The translations under genes and the position numbers were made by a program. Under the pieces are notes generated by a model. The model ran no database searches. It was not told the DNA's origin and was given only the letters and a program-made list of their open reading frames with translations. This document shows, one piece after another, positions 38,660 to 49,300 of a stretch of 64,000 nucleotides of DNA. The stretch comes from Punica granatum. Its lineage: Eukaryota > Streptophyta > Magnoliopsida > Myrtales > Lythraceae. The stretch lies in the NCBI RefSeq assembly GCF_007655135.1, contig NC_045131.1:9842001-9906000 (forward strand), read 5' to 3'. Position 1 is the stretch's first letter; every line of letters starts with the position of its first letter.

Positions 38660-39864
38660 CGGTGAGCAGTTGCAGAGCTTATCAGCTCAGCTATGGCGTC
38701 CGCGGCTTTGGGCTGTGAACGCTGACCGGGGAAGACGAAGACCCGCTTGGGCGCCAGTTTTGTCCCTCTGCCATTTCCAGATGTTCCTCAAAATTACTAC
38801 GTCGTCCCCAGATCTTTTAAAACTTTTCAATACACCCCCAAGCAAAGCCAAACAATCATCGCTGGCAACGAGGTGACGGCTCGGTTCCGACTTCCCACCA
38901 GCGGTCTGAAGACAAGGCACCATATATGAGTTGACGGATGTCGAGGAGGCTTGACCCCTGATGCGTCATCTGCTGCTATAGTGGCCAGAGTCCGAATAGG
39001 CTGGCATCGAGGCTTTTCTTGTATGGTTGACACCACGAGTAATCTCAACCTATTTGCTGGCACTAATTCCTTTTGGGAGTCAGCTTGACCCTAGCTACGA
39101 GGCACTTCCAATGGGTTTCTAATTCTTGGACTGCATTAAAGTCTGCATCCACTAAGAATCAATTTGCCGCTAACACATATCCTCATTGTTAGCTATTGTC
39201 AGGGCTTTGAATGGGGGAAATGATCAGGTTCAGATGTAATTGCCTTAATTCCCATTGGTCAAAGCTTTGATGGCTTTCCAATTCTATGTTTGTGTAATTC
39301 CAGGAATAGAATCATTCTTGCAGTAATACTTCCGAGCATCTCACAAAGGAAGAAGTTGATTCATTATCTGTTCCCGATTATCCCATTTCATCTTAAAATG
39401 CATTTATTGGAGGAAAAGAGGAGTGCAATTGCTTGCGTAATACTACGTGCTATCTTGAGTAGTTTTGTGTAGTAATTTGGAACTCGTAAAAGATATAACA
39501 GTTGTTACCGCCACCAGTTCAGGTTTTTTTCAAAGTAACAGGTAAGTTCAATGCCATTTAGAAGCATTGGGTCCACGCAAGGTTCAGAGAGCGCATCATA
39601 AATGGATTTCCGACTATACGATGGATGGGGTTCACAGCTTCTTCAGATTACGTGTGCTTGTGCAGCAGATGAATCTTTCCGTGATCCATAAGCATATAAA
39701 ATAGGACAGCGGAACTCACACTTAAGAAACAACAGACAAAAATAAATTTGTCATCTTATAAAATGGGTACATGAAGCAGCACGGGATAGAGAAGCTGCTG
39801 TCTTATTGCAAATCAAATTCAATAATGAATGTCTTCCAAATAATGATTCTGTCGGAAGAAGATA
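38660..39864. other. PPR promoter and 3' flank of germin-like gene A
   Basis: Both minus-strand neighbours use this interval: the PPR promoter near 38660-39100 and the germin A 3' flank from about 39540. Much of it (38.57-39.1 and 39.43-39.86 kb) was copied to 41.94-42.81 kb. The stretch beginning AGTTCAATGCCATTTAGAAG (39547) is the 'germin flank' found four times in the window. No extra gene was seen. Confidence 0.5.
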
Positions 39865-40536
39865 CTAATTGTTGTCCCTCCAGAACTGCGCTTGAAGCTT
39901 GTCCACGACCTTCTTGTCCACTTGGAAGGCTTTGGTCAGAACATTATAGTTGATGGGAGGGTTCGACCCGAACAATGAGTTTGCAATTGTTATAACTCCA
40001 GGATTCTGACTGCTCAGGCCTGCGAACGCCACAGCGTTGGTCTTACAGACATTGAGTTGGAAGTGGATCAGCCCCTCAGGGAACACAAACACATCTCCCT
40101 TCTTGAGGTACTTGGTGAAGAGCTTGTTCTCAAGCTGGTTGGAAGTTACGAATCCGACATATAACTCTCCCTCGACAACAACCAGAATCTCAGTGGCGCG
40201 AGGGTGAGTGTGAGGTGGGTTCAGACCATAAGGAGCATAGTCAATGCGAGCCAGAGATATTCCTAATGTATTGAGCCCCGGGATTTGGTCCACATTCACA
40301 GTCGTGACCTTTGACCCAAGCGGGTTCGATATGTTCCCGGGCTTCTGGAGGCCTGAGTAGAAGAAATCTTCTGCTGTGGCGACATTTGGGTCCTTGCAGA
40401 ACTTCCCGTTCACAAAGACTGCAGATTTTGGGTCTTTGATCGCTACACAGATGTCCTGAAGTGGGCTTGGGTCGGATGCGAAGCAAAGAGAGGAGGCAAA
40501 AGCCAAGAGGGAGAATATCAGCACGAGCTTCATCAT
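39865..40536 (-). CDS. Germin-like protein A (subfamily 1 type)
   Basis: Secreted cupin of 223 residues on one exon. Residues 1-20 form a signal peptide ([20 protein letters not shown]) followed by [10 protein letters not shown], the usual germin-like start. Cys30 and Cys47 should form the family disulfide. Cupin box 1, HTHPRATE, gives metal ligands His109, His111 and Glu116; cupin box 2, [10 protein letters not shown], gives His158. All four Mn ligands are present, so an apoplastic Mn-binding hexamer (superoxide dismutase or related activity reported for some members) is possible; the exact activity is inference. Asn68 is in an N-glycosylation sequon (NIS). It differs from copies B and C at seven residues, including an extra Cys163. 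A TATA box, read on the minus strand, lies at 40657-40666. Confidence 0.95.
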   Translation of the reverse strand: MMKLVLIFSLLAFASSLCFASDPSPLQDICVAIKDPKSAVFVNGKFCKDPNVATAEDFFYSGLQKPGNISNPLGSKVTTVNVDQIPGLNTLGISLARIDYAPYGLNPPHTHPRATEILVVVEGELYVGFVTSNQLENKLFTKYLKKGDVFVFPEGLIHFQLNVCKTNAVAFAGLSSQNPGVITIANSLFGSNPPINYNVLTKAFQVDKKVVDKLQAQFWRDNN

Positions 40537-41937
40537 TGCTGATGGCGAACTACAACTTGGATTCTTCGAGTTGTTATTTGCTTGTTTAAGGAGTGAGATC
40601 TGTTCTAGTTGTTGGTTGCCTGTTTGACGAGTGAGATCGTCGTAAGAAGAGGAGATCTATTTATAGGTGTCTGTCATTGACTTTGTCCAAGTAAATTACT
40701 TGTTAGTAGGTAGAGGCTGCTGAGTCTTATCAGGTAAATTATATGTTTTTCTTTTCAAATTCAAAAGAAACTTCGCCCACGACCAACTAAAGACATCTTC
40801 TTAGTCTATTTATTCTTAAAATATTTGTCGTTTGTCCATGTCAACTTTTGCTGGGAAGATTTCCATAACTTGGAGAAAAATTTAATGGAACCACTTCCAC
40901 GGCAGTTGGTTTCCTGGAAATCTGATATTTATTTGGAAGATGAACTATCTGCGAGTGCGAACGAGATATCTGTTGGATCATGAGCCTACGTCGATATATT
41001 GTAAAACTGCCGTTGCACATGTGCTATTAAAGCTGACATAATGAAGGCATCCAATTGGCTCGAAGTAAAAAAGTATGTTAATTGTAGGATTCTCCTTAAC
41101 AATACAGACTGCTGGAGCCATAGGAAACAACAAAATGAAAAGAAGTTTATTTCGCAAGTGATAAAGCAAGTTTTAGGAATGGCCCTTTATCTCAGTTTTT
41201 GGTTCGACCACAACCATAAAACTGAACCCGCAAGGAAGAACTTCTTTTTTTAACTGTATCATTCGGTTTCACTTGGAAAATATTTTGGAAAATTGGACCG
41301 TGCCTGCTCCTAGATGGTAGACAACCGGCCATACAAACTGAATATCTGAATCTTAAAGTCCTTACATTTATATGATTTTCACAAAACAGAATTAAACAAT
41401 GTCTGCCCCTAGTGGGAAAAACAGCAACAGATCGACCTGAGACAACGTGAAGAGTCTAAGCAGGAAAATCGATACTTAGAGATTTGATTTCTCCGGCATG
41501 ATCCTTAAAACATCTATTGATTTTTACAACAAGAAGCATGTTTTGACATCGGGGATCCTGCTGAGTGCCAAAGGTCCCCTGGGCTATTGCCTTCCAGAGT
41601 TGATGAACAATTCAAGGCTGCCTAAATTGAGGAGAAGCAACAGCAACTTCAAGGGTTTGACCGAGGCATTAGCAGATTTGTTATCTCTTTTTCATGCTTG
41701 GTTCTTGGACGAAAACTTCATTTGAGTCATCGAGTGTGGGCTAAGACTCTGTAAATAAGGAACTAAGTATGGGTTTGATAACACAAATTAAGCGCTGAAA
41801 GCACTTAATTAGAAGTTTGTTTGTTTAATACAACTAAAAAAAATGCTTAAGTCAAAAAAGCACAAGTGAGGGGCGACTTACTTAATCATTAAATAATTTT
41901 TAGGTAATTCGCTCAGGTACCCCAGCCTTTTTAATAT
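40537..41937. other. Germin A promoter and unique spacer
   Basis: 40537 to about 41250 is similar to the germin B and C upstream regions (44177-44760 and 56639-57220) but more diverged. The stretch 41260-41937 is not repeated elsewhere in the window by eye. Open frames here have no recognised similarity. Confidence 0.4.
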
Positions 41938-42148
41938 TTGCAGCAAGGAGGGTCTTGAGGAAGCCGAGGAGGGTCGGGGACAGGGCTTGGGATTTGCAGA
42001 GGGACTGAGTGAGCTTGGATGAGAAGAGCGTTGGCAAGCGACTGCAGAGCTCATCAGCTTTGCGGTGGCATCCGCAGCTTTGGGATGAGAATGCCGTTCT
42101 AGAAGATGAAGAAGAACCGTTGGGCGCCATTCTTGTCCCCTTTGTCAT
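41938..42148 (-). pseudogene. PPR gene 5'-end fragment with lost start codon
   Basis: Copy of the first ~30 codons and upstream DNA of the PPR gene at 38659. The minus-strand reading LFSSKLTQSLCKSQA...LLGFLKTLL matches LFSSKLIRSLCKPQA...LLRFLKTLP. The original ATG is ACG here, and similarity ends about 30 codons in, so it cannot encode a PPR protein. Similarity continues upstream into the former PPR promoter, to about 42600. Confidence 0.85.
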
Positions 42149-42623
42149 TTTTGAATGTTCCTCAAAATGACTAAATCGTCCCCAGATTTTTAGAACTTTT
42201 CAAGACAACCCCCGAGTAAAACCAAACAATCATCACCAGCACCGAGGCGGCTCGGTTCTGAACAGCGGTCTGAAGTCAAGGCACGATATCAGATTTGACA
42301 GATATCGACGAAGCTTGATCCCTGACGCCTATGCCAGGCCTTTAAGGAGGTGAGGGTGGCTGCTTCTAGAATGGCCAGAGTTGGAATAAGCGGGAATTAC
42401 TGCTTTTCTTGTTGGTGAGACCACAAGTAATATCAATCTATTTGCCAGCACATTTTCCTTTGAGAGTCGGTTTGACCCTAGCTACGAGGTGCTTGAGTTC
42501 AATTTACCACCAAGACTTGCATCTTGTTGCATATTACGTCGCGCTATCTTAAGTTGCTTCGTGTAGTAATCTCATGCTCCTAAAGATATGGCAGTTGTTA
42601 TAGCCACCACATATCTGGGCTTT

Positions 42624-42812
42624 TTCGCAAGTAGTTCAATGCCATTTAGAAGCATTGGGTCCACATAAGTTCAGGAAGCGCACCCTTAATGGATTTTTGA
42701 CTATTCCATGGATGGAGTGAACATCTTCTTCAGATTATGTGTACTTGTGTAGTTGATGAATCTTTCCGTGATCAATATAAGCATATAAAATATATCAGCA
42801 AAACTCATACTT
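42624..42812. repeat. Germin 3'-flank direct repeat, unit 1
   Basis: About 185 bp starting AGTAGTTCAATGCCATTTAG and ending at the GDSL junction. It repeats at 43149-43330 with only a few substitutions. This copy has no germin gene attached: it runs straight into the GDSL upstream fragment. Confidence 0.88.
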
Positions 42813-43151
42813 TGACAGAGCGGTTGTATGTATAGCATGGTGAGCACGGAAGGCACATGTGCTCCGCATATAAGTCACATATTCTAGTGCAAATGTGGGA
42901 AGAATCTGTTTAGCCGGACAAGCCGGAAATAAGCAACCGTCTCCTGATGGGTCCTCACGGCTTGCCTTGTCATGATCAATGAGAAAATCGCCATATAAGC
43001 ACTTCTGATACTGCATGCACACATGCACGGGAGTTCTTCTTGGAATTTACATTTTAATGGCAAGCTCTCAGGTTCCAGCTTCATGGAGTACGCTTCTTCG
43101 AATAGTCATAGCACTGATGATATTCACCTCCAGTCGGCAGCTCGCCGAGTA
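42809..43151 (+). pseudogene. GDSL 5' fragment (copy 2)
   Basis: About 340 bp matching 34380-34727: upstream DNA plus the ATG and the first ~100 coding bases of the GDSL gene, cut inside the signal peptide. It joins germin 3' flank on both sides through 3-4 base microhomologies (ACTT on the left, AGT on the right). It cannot encode an esterase. Confidence 0.87.
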
Positions 43152-43330
43152 GTTCAATGCCATTTAGAAGCATTGGGTCCACATATGTTCAGGAAGCGCA
43201 CCCTTAATGGATTTTTGACTATTCCATGGATGGAGTTAACATCTTCTTCAGATTATGTGTACTTGTGTAGTTGATGAATCTTTCCGTGATCAATATAAGC
43301 ATGTAAAATAGATCAGCAAAACTCATACTT
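43149..43330. repeat. Germin 3'-flank direct repeat, unit 2
   Basis: Second copy of the ~185-bp repeat, leading on into the 3' flank of germin-like gene B. Confidence 0.88.
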
Positions 43331-43504
43331 AAGAAAACAGCAGACAAATATAAATATGTTATCATATAGAATCGGTACACGAAGCAGCAGGGGGATAGAG
43401 AAGCTGCTGTCTTATTGCGAATCAAATTCAATAACGAATTTGGCCAAAAAAAGAAAAAACAATAATGAATGTCTTCGAAATAATGGTTCTGTTGGAGGAA
43501 GATA

Positions 43505-44176
43505 CTAATTGTTGTCCCACCAGAACTGCGCCTGAAGCTTGTCCACAACCTTCTTGTCCACTTGGAAGGCTTTGGTCAGAACATTATAGTTGATGGGAGG
43601 GTTCGACCCGAACAATGAGTTTGCGATCGTTATAACTCCAGGATTCTGACTGCTCAGGCCTGCGAATGCCACAGCGTTGGTCTTCCCAATATTGAGTTGG
43701 AAATGGATCAGCCCTTCAGGAAACACGAACACATCTCCCTTCTTGAGGTACTTGGTGAAGAGCTTGTTCTCAAGCTGGTTCGAAGTCACGAATCCGACAT
43801 ATAACTCTCCCTCGACAACCACCAGAATCTCAGTGGCACGAGGGTGCGTGTGAGGTGGGTTCAGACCATAAGGAGCATAGTCGATGCGAGCAAGAGATAT
43901 TCCTAACGTATTAAGCCCCGGGATTTGGTCCACATTCACGGCCGTGACCTTCGACCCGAGCGGGTTTGACGTGTTCCCAGGCTTCTGGAGGCCCGAGTAG
44001 AAGAAATCTTCTGCTCTGGCAAGGTTCGGGTCCTTGCAGAACTTTCCATTCACAAAGACTGCAGATTTTGGGTCTTTGATTGCTACACAGATGTCCTGAA
44101 GTGGGCTTGGGTCGGATGCGAAGCAAAGAGAGGAAGCAAAAGCCAAGAGGGAGAATATCAGCACGAGCTTCATCAT
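43505..44176 (-). CDS. Germin-like protein B
   Basis: Intact 223-residue, one-exon secreted cupin with the same architecture as copy A: signal peptide, Cys30/Cys47, Mn ligands His109, His111, Glu116 and His158, and a sequon at Asn68 (NTS). Against A it has Leu52, Arg54, Thr69, Ala79, Ile162, Gly163 and Trp220. The protein is identical to copy C, and upstream DNA is also nearly identical over at least 1.3 kb, so B and C should share expression. A TATA box, read on the minus strand, lies at 44260-44269. The 3' flank is joined to a GDSL 5' fragment. Confidence 0.95.
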   Translation of the reverse strand: MMKLVLIFSLLAFASSLCFASDPSPLQDICVAIKDPKSAVFVNGKFCKDPNLARAEDFFYSGLQKPGNTSNPLGSKVTAVNVDQIPGLNTLGISLARIDYAPYGLNPPHTHPRATEILVVVEGELYVGFVTSNQLENKLFTKYLKKGDVFVFPEGLIHFQLNIGKTNAVAFAGLSSQNPGVITIANSLFGSNPPINYNVLTKAFQVDKKVVDKLQAQFWWDNN

Positions 44177-45507
44177 TGCTGATGGCGAACTACAACTTGG
44201 ATTCTTCGAGTTGTTATTTGCTTGTGTTGAGGAGTGAGATCTTCGTAAGAAGAAGAGATCTATTTATAGATAATAACAATCATTGACTTTGTCCAAATAA
44301 TTAAATTAAATTAAATGTTAGCAGGTAGAGGTCGCAAGGTCTTCATTGGGTAAATTATATGTTTTTCTTTTTAAATTAAAGGGAGAACTCGTCCACGACC
44401 AGCCAAAGACATCTTCTAAGTCTATCTATTCTTAAATATTCGTCATTTGTCCGTGTCAAATTTTGCCGGGAAGATTTCTGTAAGTTGGAGAAAATTGAAT
44501 GGAACCACTTCCACGTTGAGCAGAAGGCCATAGACTGATTAAGTTGATTTAACTTTCGAGAGGGACATTTGTTCCACGGGCAGTTTGATATTTACTTGGA
44601 AGATGAACTATCTGCAAGCACGAATGAGATATCGGTTGGATCATGAGCCTACATTCGGATATTGTATAACTGCTGTCCGCTCAGACGACATAATGAAGGC
44701 ATCCAATTGGCTCGATAAAGGCTGCTTGAGCCATAGGAAACAACACACTTGAATTTCCAGAAAGGTACAAATTATTTTGTGCTTCTACTGACCGTTGCTG
44801 CAATTTCCTCGAGAACAGCCCAATGATTTTGTGTCGACTGATTAGTGATCTCACATTTCTGTTTTGGTTGCATAAAGAAGCAGCTGATATTGTCTTTTTC
44901 ATGTGGATTTCCAGGCAGATGCTCGGAGAATATTAGTGAAGAAGCTCATTGATCTCAGTTATGGGGGAGGCCGAAACATGTCAGCTCAATAGCGAAGTCT
45001 GATCTTCTCGTAGAGAGATTCAATTTCTCGATGCCGGTGGTCGAAATGGCACGTTCAGTTTACTGCATAGAAACACAGCTACTGCAGTGCTAATTTTAAT
45101 TGATACCACATGCGCCACGACTTGTACCTGCCGACGCGACGGAAGGTTTTTTCCGTTGTTCTTCGACGGATCATGTATAAATATATAATTAATTGTGGGA
45201 CAAATACAGATATGTACGCCCTGCTTAAAAAGGATTTTTGGCGCCTTAGGGGACAATAATGATTCATGAAGGAGAGAAAATTCTCCTCTTCCCTTTTCTC
45301 CTCAATGTTATTTGTCAGTCCTTTTTTTTTCCCTTAAAATTTTCTGCAATTGGAAATTTCGACATTCATTATGTACTTTCACAATATCATCCGGACGTGT
45401 TTAGTATTTCATTTGAACTTTCCAATAGATATCGTATTCGTTTGACTGAGGTAGAGTTTAACATCATAGTTTAGCTCAACACTTTGCTCGTTTAACATCG
45501 TCAATAT
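44177..45507 (-). promoter_or_regulatory. Germin B upstream region (duplicated)
   Basis: Nearly identical to 56639-57967. Two short indels were noticed over the whole duplicated block, for example two bases near 45336. The similarity ends at 45507, at CAATATG, where this copy enters the interior of a MITE while copy C continues toward the RFL-PPR gene. Confidence 0.8.
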
Positions 45508-45821
45508 GGAGAAGTGCTGAAATAAAATTGCTGAAAAATAAGTGTTGATTTCATAATAAATTAAAGTGTTTAGAGGAAACTAATTTAAAATTGCTGAAAG
45601 TAAAATAAAAAATATATTAATATTTGAAATAGAATAAGCATAAGCAAATTTCATAAGCAGTTATTAACCTACTCGAGGAAATCACGTTTGCAATCGCAAT
45701 TTCGACTCAAATCATGGTTTCAAAAACTCTCACCAAATACCAAATACCAAATACCAAATCTGCTTAAAATTCTCTAAAAAAATTGATTATGAAACCTCCC
45801 ACCACACTTCCAAACGAACTC
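45508..45821. mobile_element. Left-truncated Tourist-like MITE (second copy)
   Basis: Matches the MITE at 31774-32101 from its internal GGAGAAGTGCTGAAATAAAA to its right end and following TTA. The left end is missing because the duplication junction at 45507/45508 cuts into it. It includes a small local expansion of ACCAAAT units near 45736. Confidence 0.75.
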
Positions 45822-46115
45822 TTAACTAGGATGACTTGAGATTTTATTTTATATGTTGTCTTATGCCAAAAATAGTAACCAATCAAATTCGAAATCCACT
45901 TTCTTTGGGACAACTTCAATTAATCAGAGCTAGAGAAGTGGGTCAGTAGGCCAAGGAATATAGTTGAATTGATTAAGATCACCACAAATATGTATGGTTA
46001 GTTGGTAATCGTATTTAGCCTCTCATGTCAAGTAATTTGCCTCATTTTTATTATCATCGTCCACCGCACAGTGGTCCCACGACCACCGTATTCCGTGTGG
46101 TTCGAATTTGGCATA
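45822..46115. repeat. P-block left part (second copy)
   Basis: Matches 32102-32386 (shared GGTTAGTTGGTAAT and CACCGCACAGTGGTCCC) up to the point where the hAT element begins in the first copy. The retrotransposon starts within about 40 bp of this border. Confidence 0.75.
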
Positions 46116-46152
46116 TGCTGACTTCTGCTAAGTTGTTACATCTGCACTCATC

Positions 46153-46161
46153 TATCAGAGC
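46153..46161 (+). other. Primer binding site remnant
   Basis: TATCAGAGC matches the last part of the initiator-Met tRNA primer site (TGGTATCAGAGC) used by plant Ty3 elements. The preceding bases are ATC instead of TGG, so it is weakened or mutated. Confidence 0.55.
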
Positions 46162-46300
46162 AAAGGTGATAGGATTCTGTAGACTTAGGGTGCCTGATCC
46201 CCGTTCTTTTTATTAGTTGCGGTCCCAAGACGGGATATATCATATAATTGTGTCTATTAAATGCTTGATTAACTAGTGTTTTGCTTAGGAAAAATTTGCA

Positions 46301-49300
46301 ATGGGACCCAAGCGTGCGGGTCGGGGTCGACATAGGTACCGTGCAGTTGAGGGTTTAGCTGATCCGAATGCACCACAGCCTATGACAGAAGATCAAGTGT
46401 CTCAAGCTCCTCAAGAAGCTGCTGCAGCTCCCATCGAACAAGACCCGCCAATCCATCAAACACTAGCAGCGATGACTCGCCTCGTTGAGCAGCAAGCGCA
46501 GTTAATTGAGCAACAAACGGCTTTCTTTCAGAGGCAAGCAGCACAGCCGAGTGCATCCACATCTCAGATAGAGCTACAATTGACGCCATACGAAAGGTTT
46601 AGGAAATATGGTCCACCTAATTTTTCGGGAAGTGCTGATCCCATAGAAGCAGAGAATTGGATAGTTGGAATGGAGAGGATTTTCTCAATCATGGAGGTTT
46701 CAGACACCCAACGTGTGGCACTTGCGTCATTTATGCTGGAAGGGGATGCTCAGTACTGGTGGGAAGCTACTCAGAGACGACTGGATCCGAACTCATTACA
46801 CGTTATCACTTGGGTGGAGTTTACACAAGCATTTTATAACAAGTACTTTCCAGCCTCTTTTCGGCGTACCAAGGAGCGGGAATTTCTGAATTTGAAGCAA
46901 GGGGAACTCAGCGTAGCTGAATACGAATTAAAATTTACCAAGTTGTCACGTTTCGCCCCTACATTGGTAGGTGATGAAACTTCCAAATGCAGTAGGTTCT
47001 TGGATGGATTGAACCTCAACATTAGGTCACGTCTTTCAGTTCTGGAGATCCCATTATTTTCTGACCTATATAATAAAGCTATCATCGCTGAAGAGGACTT
47101 ACGAGAGGAAGTTTCTCAGAGGGAACAAAGCAGAACTCGGCCTAGTAGCTCAGTTGTAGCGGGTTTCTATCGACCCCCAAAAAGAGGCGGGTTTACTCAG
47201 AGTTTCAATAAAGGGAAATCAACCTATCAGCAGGGTCCGAAATGGTCTCACCAAGATCAAGGCATAACAAGTCAGAGTGAACGAAGTTATGGAGGAGCCA
47301 ATCCTTCGAGACGTCAGAATTGTCAGAACTGTGGTCGAATTCATTCTGGCGTTTGCCAAATACAATCTGGAGGTTGTTTTCATTGTGGACGTCGTGATCA
47401 CTTGAGAAACAATTGCCCGCAATTAAAAAGTGAAAAGGTTACTTGCTTTAGATGTGGCATGAAGGGACATATGCAGAGGGACTGTAGGCAGCCTACAATA
47501 TCAGCATCTAGTAGTGCTAATGTGGGCAACAGGCCATTGACGATGAGAGGCCATGGACAGGTGAGCAGTAATAAGAGTTTTCAAAGCCGAGGGGGTGGAT
47601 CAATGGTGAGCTCAGCAGGCCAGGCCAATAGACCAATAACGCAGGGTAGAGTGTTCACCTTAACGAAGCGAGATGCCGATGCTACTCCTACTGTAGTAAC
47701 GGGTACGTTAAATCTCTTTAATAAGCCCGCACATGTACTTATAGACCCAGGTTCCACTCATTCATATATTTCATTATCATATGCTATGCATTCTAATAGA
47801 CCACAAGAGTCATTAGATAGTTGTATGTCTATAGCTACACCGACCGGGGAGAGCGTAGTGGTTGGGGAAGTGTATCGGAGTTGTATGCTACAATTAGGGG
47901 ATAAGGAGATGTTAGTAGATCTAATACCCTTAAGTATTTGGGATTTTGATGTTATCCTCGGGATGGATTGGCTTGCCTCTCACCATGCTTCTGTGGAGTG
48001 TTACAAGAAAGAGGTTATCTTCAGAATACCGGACGAGCCCGAATTTAAGTTTCATGGAGATCAGTTGAGTGTTCCATTTAAGTTCATATCATTCCTCAAG
48101 GCAAGTAAGCTACTGGAAAAGGGGTGTGAAGCATACTTGGCATATGTAGTTGCTACTGAAGTTGACTCACGGAAGCTTAGTGAAATTCCAGTGGTTTGCA
48201 AGTTTCCAGATGTTTTTCCGAATGAGTTACCTGGTCTTCCTCCTGATAGAGAGATTGAATTTACTATTGAGTTAGAGCCCGGTACAGCCCCTATCTCTCG
48301 TGCACCGTATCGTATGGCCCCGTCAGAACTCAAGGAATTGAAAGTCCAGCTGCAAGAATTATTAGAAAATGGATTTATCAGGCCCAGTGTGTCTCCTTGG
48401 GGTGCTCCAGTTTTGTTTGTAAAGAAGAAGGATGGTTCACTCAGATTGTGTATAGATTATCGACAATTGAATCGGGTCACAGTGCGTAATAAATATCCTT
48501 TACCTCGGATAGACGACTTGTTTGATCAGCTCCTAGGTGCCACTGTCTTCTCGAAGATCGACCTTAGATCGGGATACCACCAATTGAAAATAAAGGACTC
48601 TGATGTGCCCAAGACTGCGTTTCGCACTAGGTATGGACATTATGAATTCCTTGTGATGCCTTTTGGGTTAACGAATGCTCCTGCAGCTTTTATGGATTTA
48701 ATGAATAGAGTCTTCCAGTCATATCTTGATCAGTTTGTGGTAGTTTTTATCGATGATATATTGGTATACTCGAGAAACAGGGATGAGCATGAAGAACATC
48801 TCCGAGTCGTGTTGCAGTTTTTGAGGGAGAGAAAACTTTATGCCAAGTTTAGTAAATGTGAGTTTTGGTTAGATCAGGTGGGATTCCTCGGGCATGTGAT
48901 TTCTGGTGATGGTGTATCAGTGGATCCTGCGAAGATTGAAGCTATTTTGAATTGGAGTCGTCCTACAAGTGTAACAGAGGTGAGGAGTTTTCTAGGATTA
49001 GCTGGTTATTATCGAAGATTTGTAGAAGGATTTTCCCTTATTGCTGCTCCTCTGACTCGGTTAACGCGAAAGAGTGTGAAGTTTGAGTGGACATATGAGT
49101 ATGAGCAGAGTTTCCATGAGCTGAAGAAAAGGTTGACTACTGCCCCAGTGCTTATTATTCCGTCTACTAATGAGGGGTTTGTGATATATAGTGATGCATC
49201 CCATCAAGGTTTAGGTTGCGTCTTAATGCAAAATGGCAAAGTGGTGGCTTATGCATCTCGGCAACTAAGGAACCATGAGAAGAATTATCCGACACACGAT

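Noticed and set aside
37943..38665. 240-codon plus-strand frame over the PPR gene
   Set aside because: Antisense of an intact PPR gene; low-complexity Glu/Gly/Val content and no domain.
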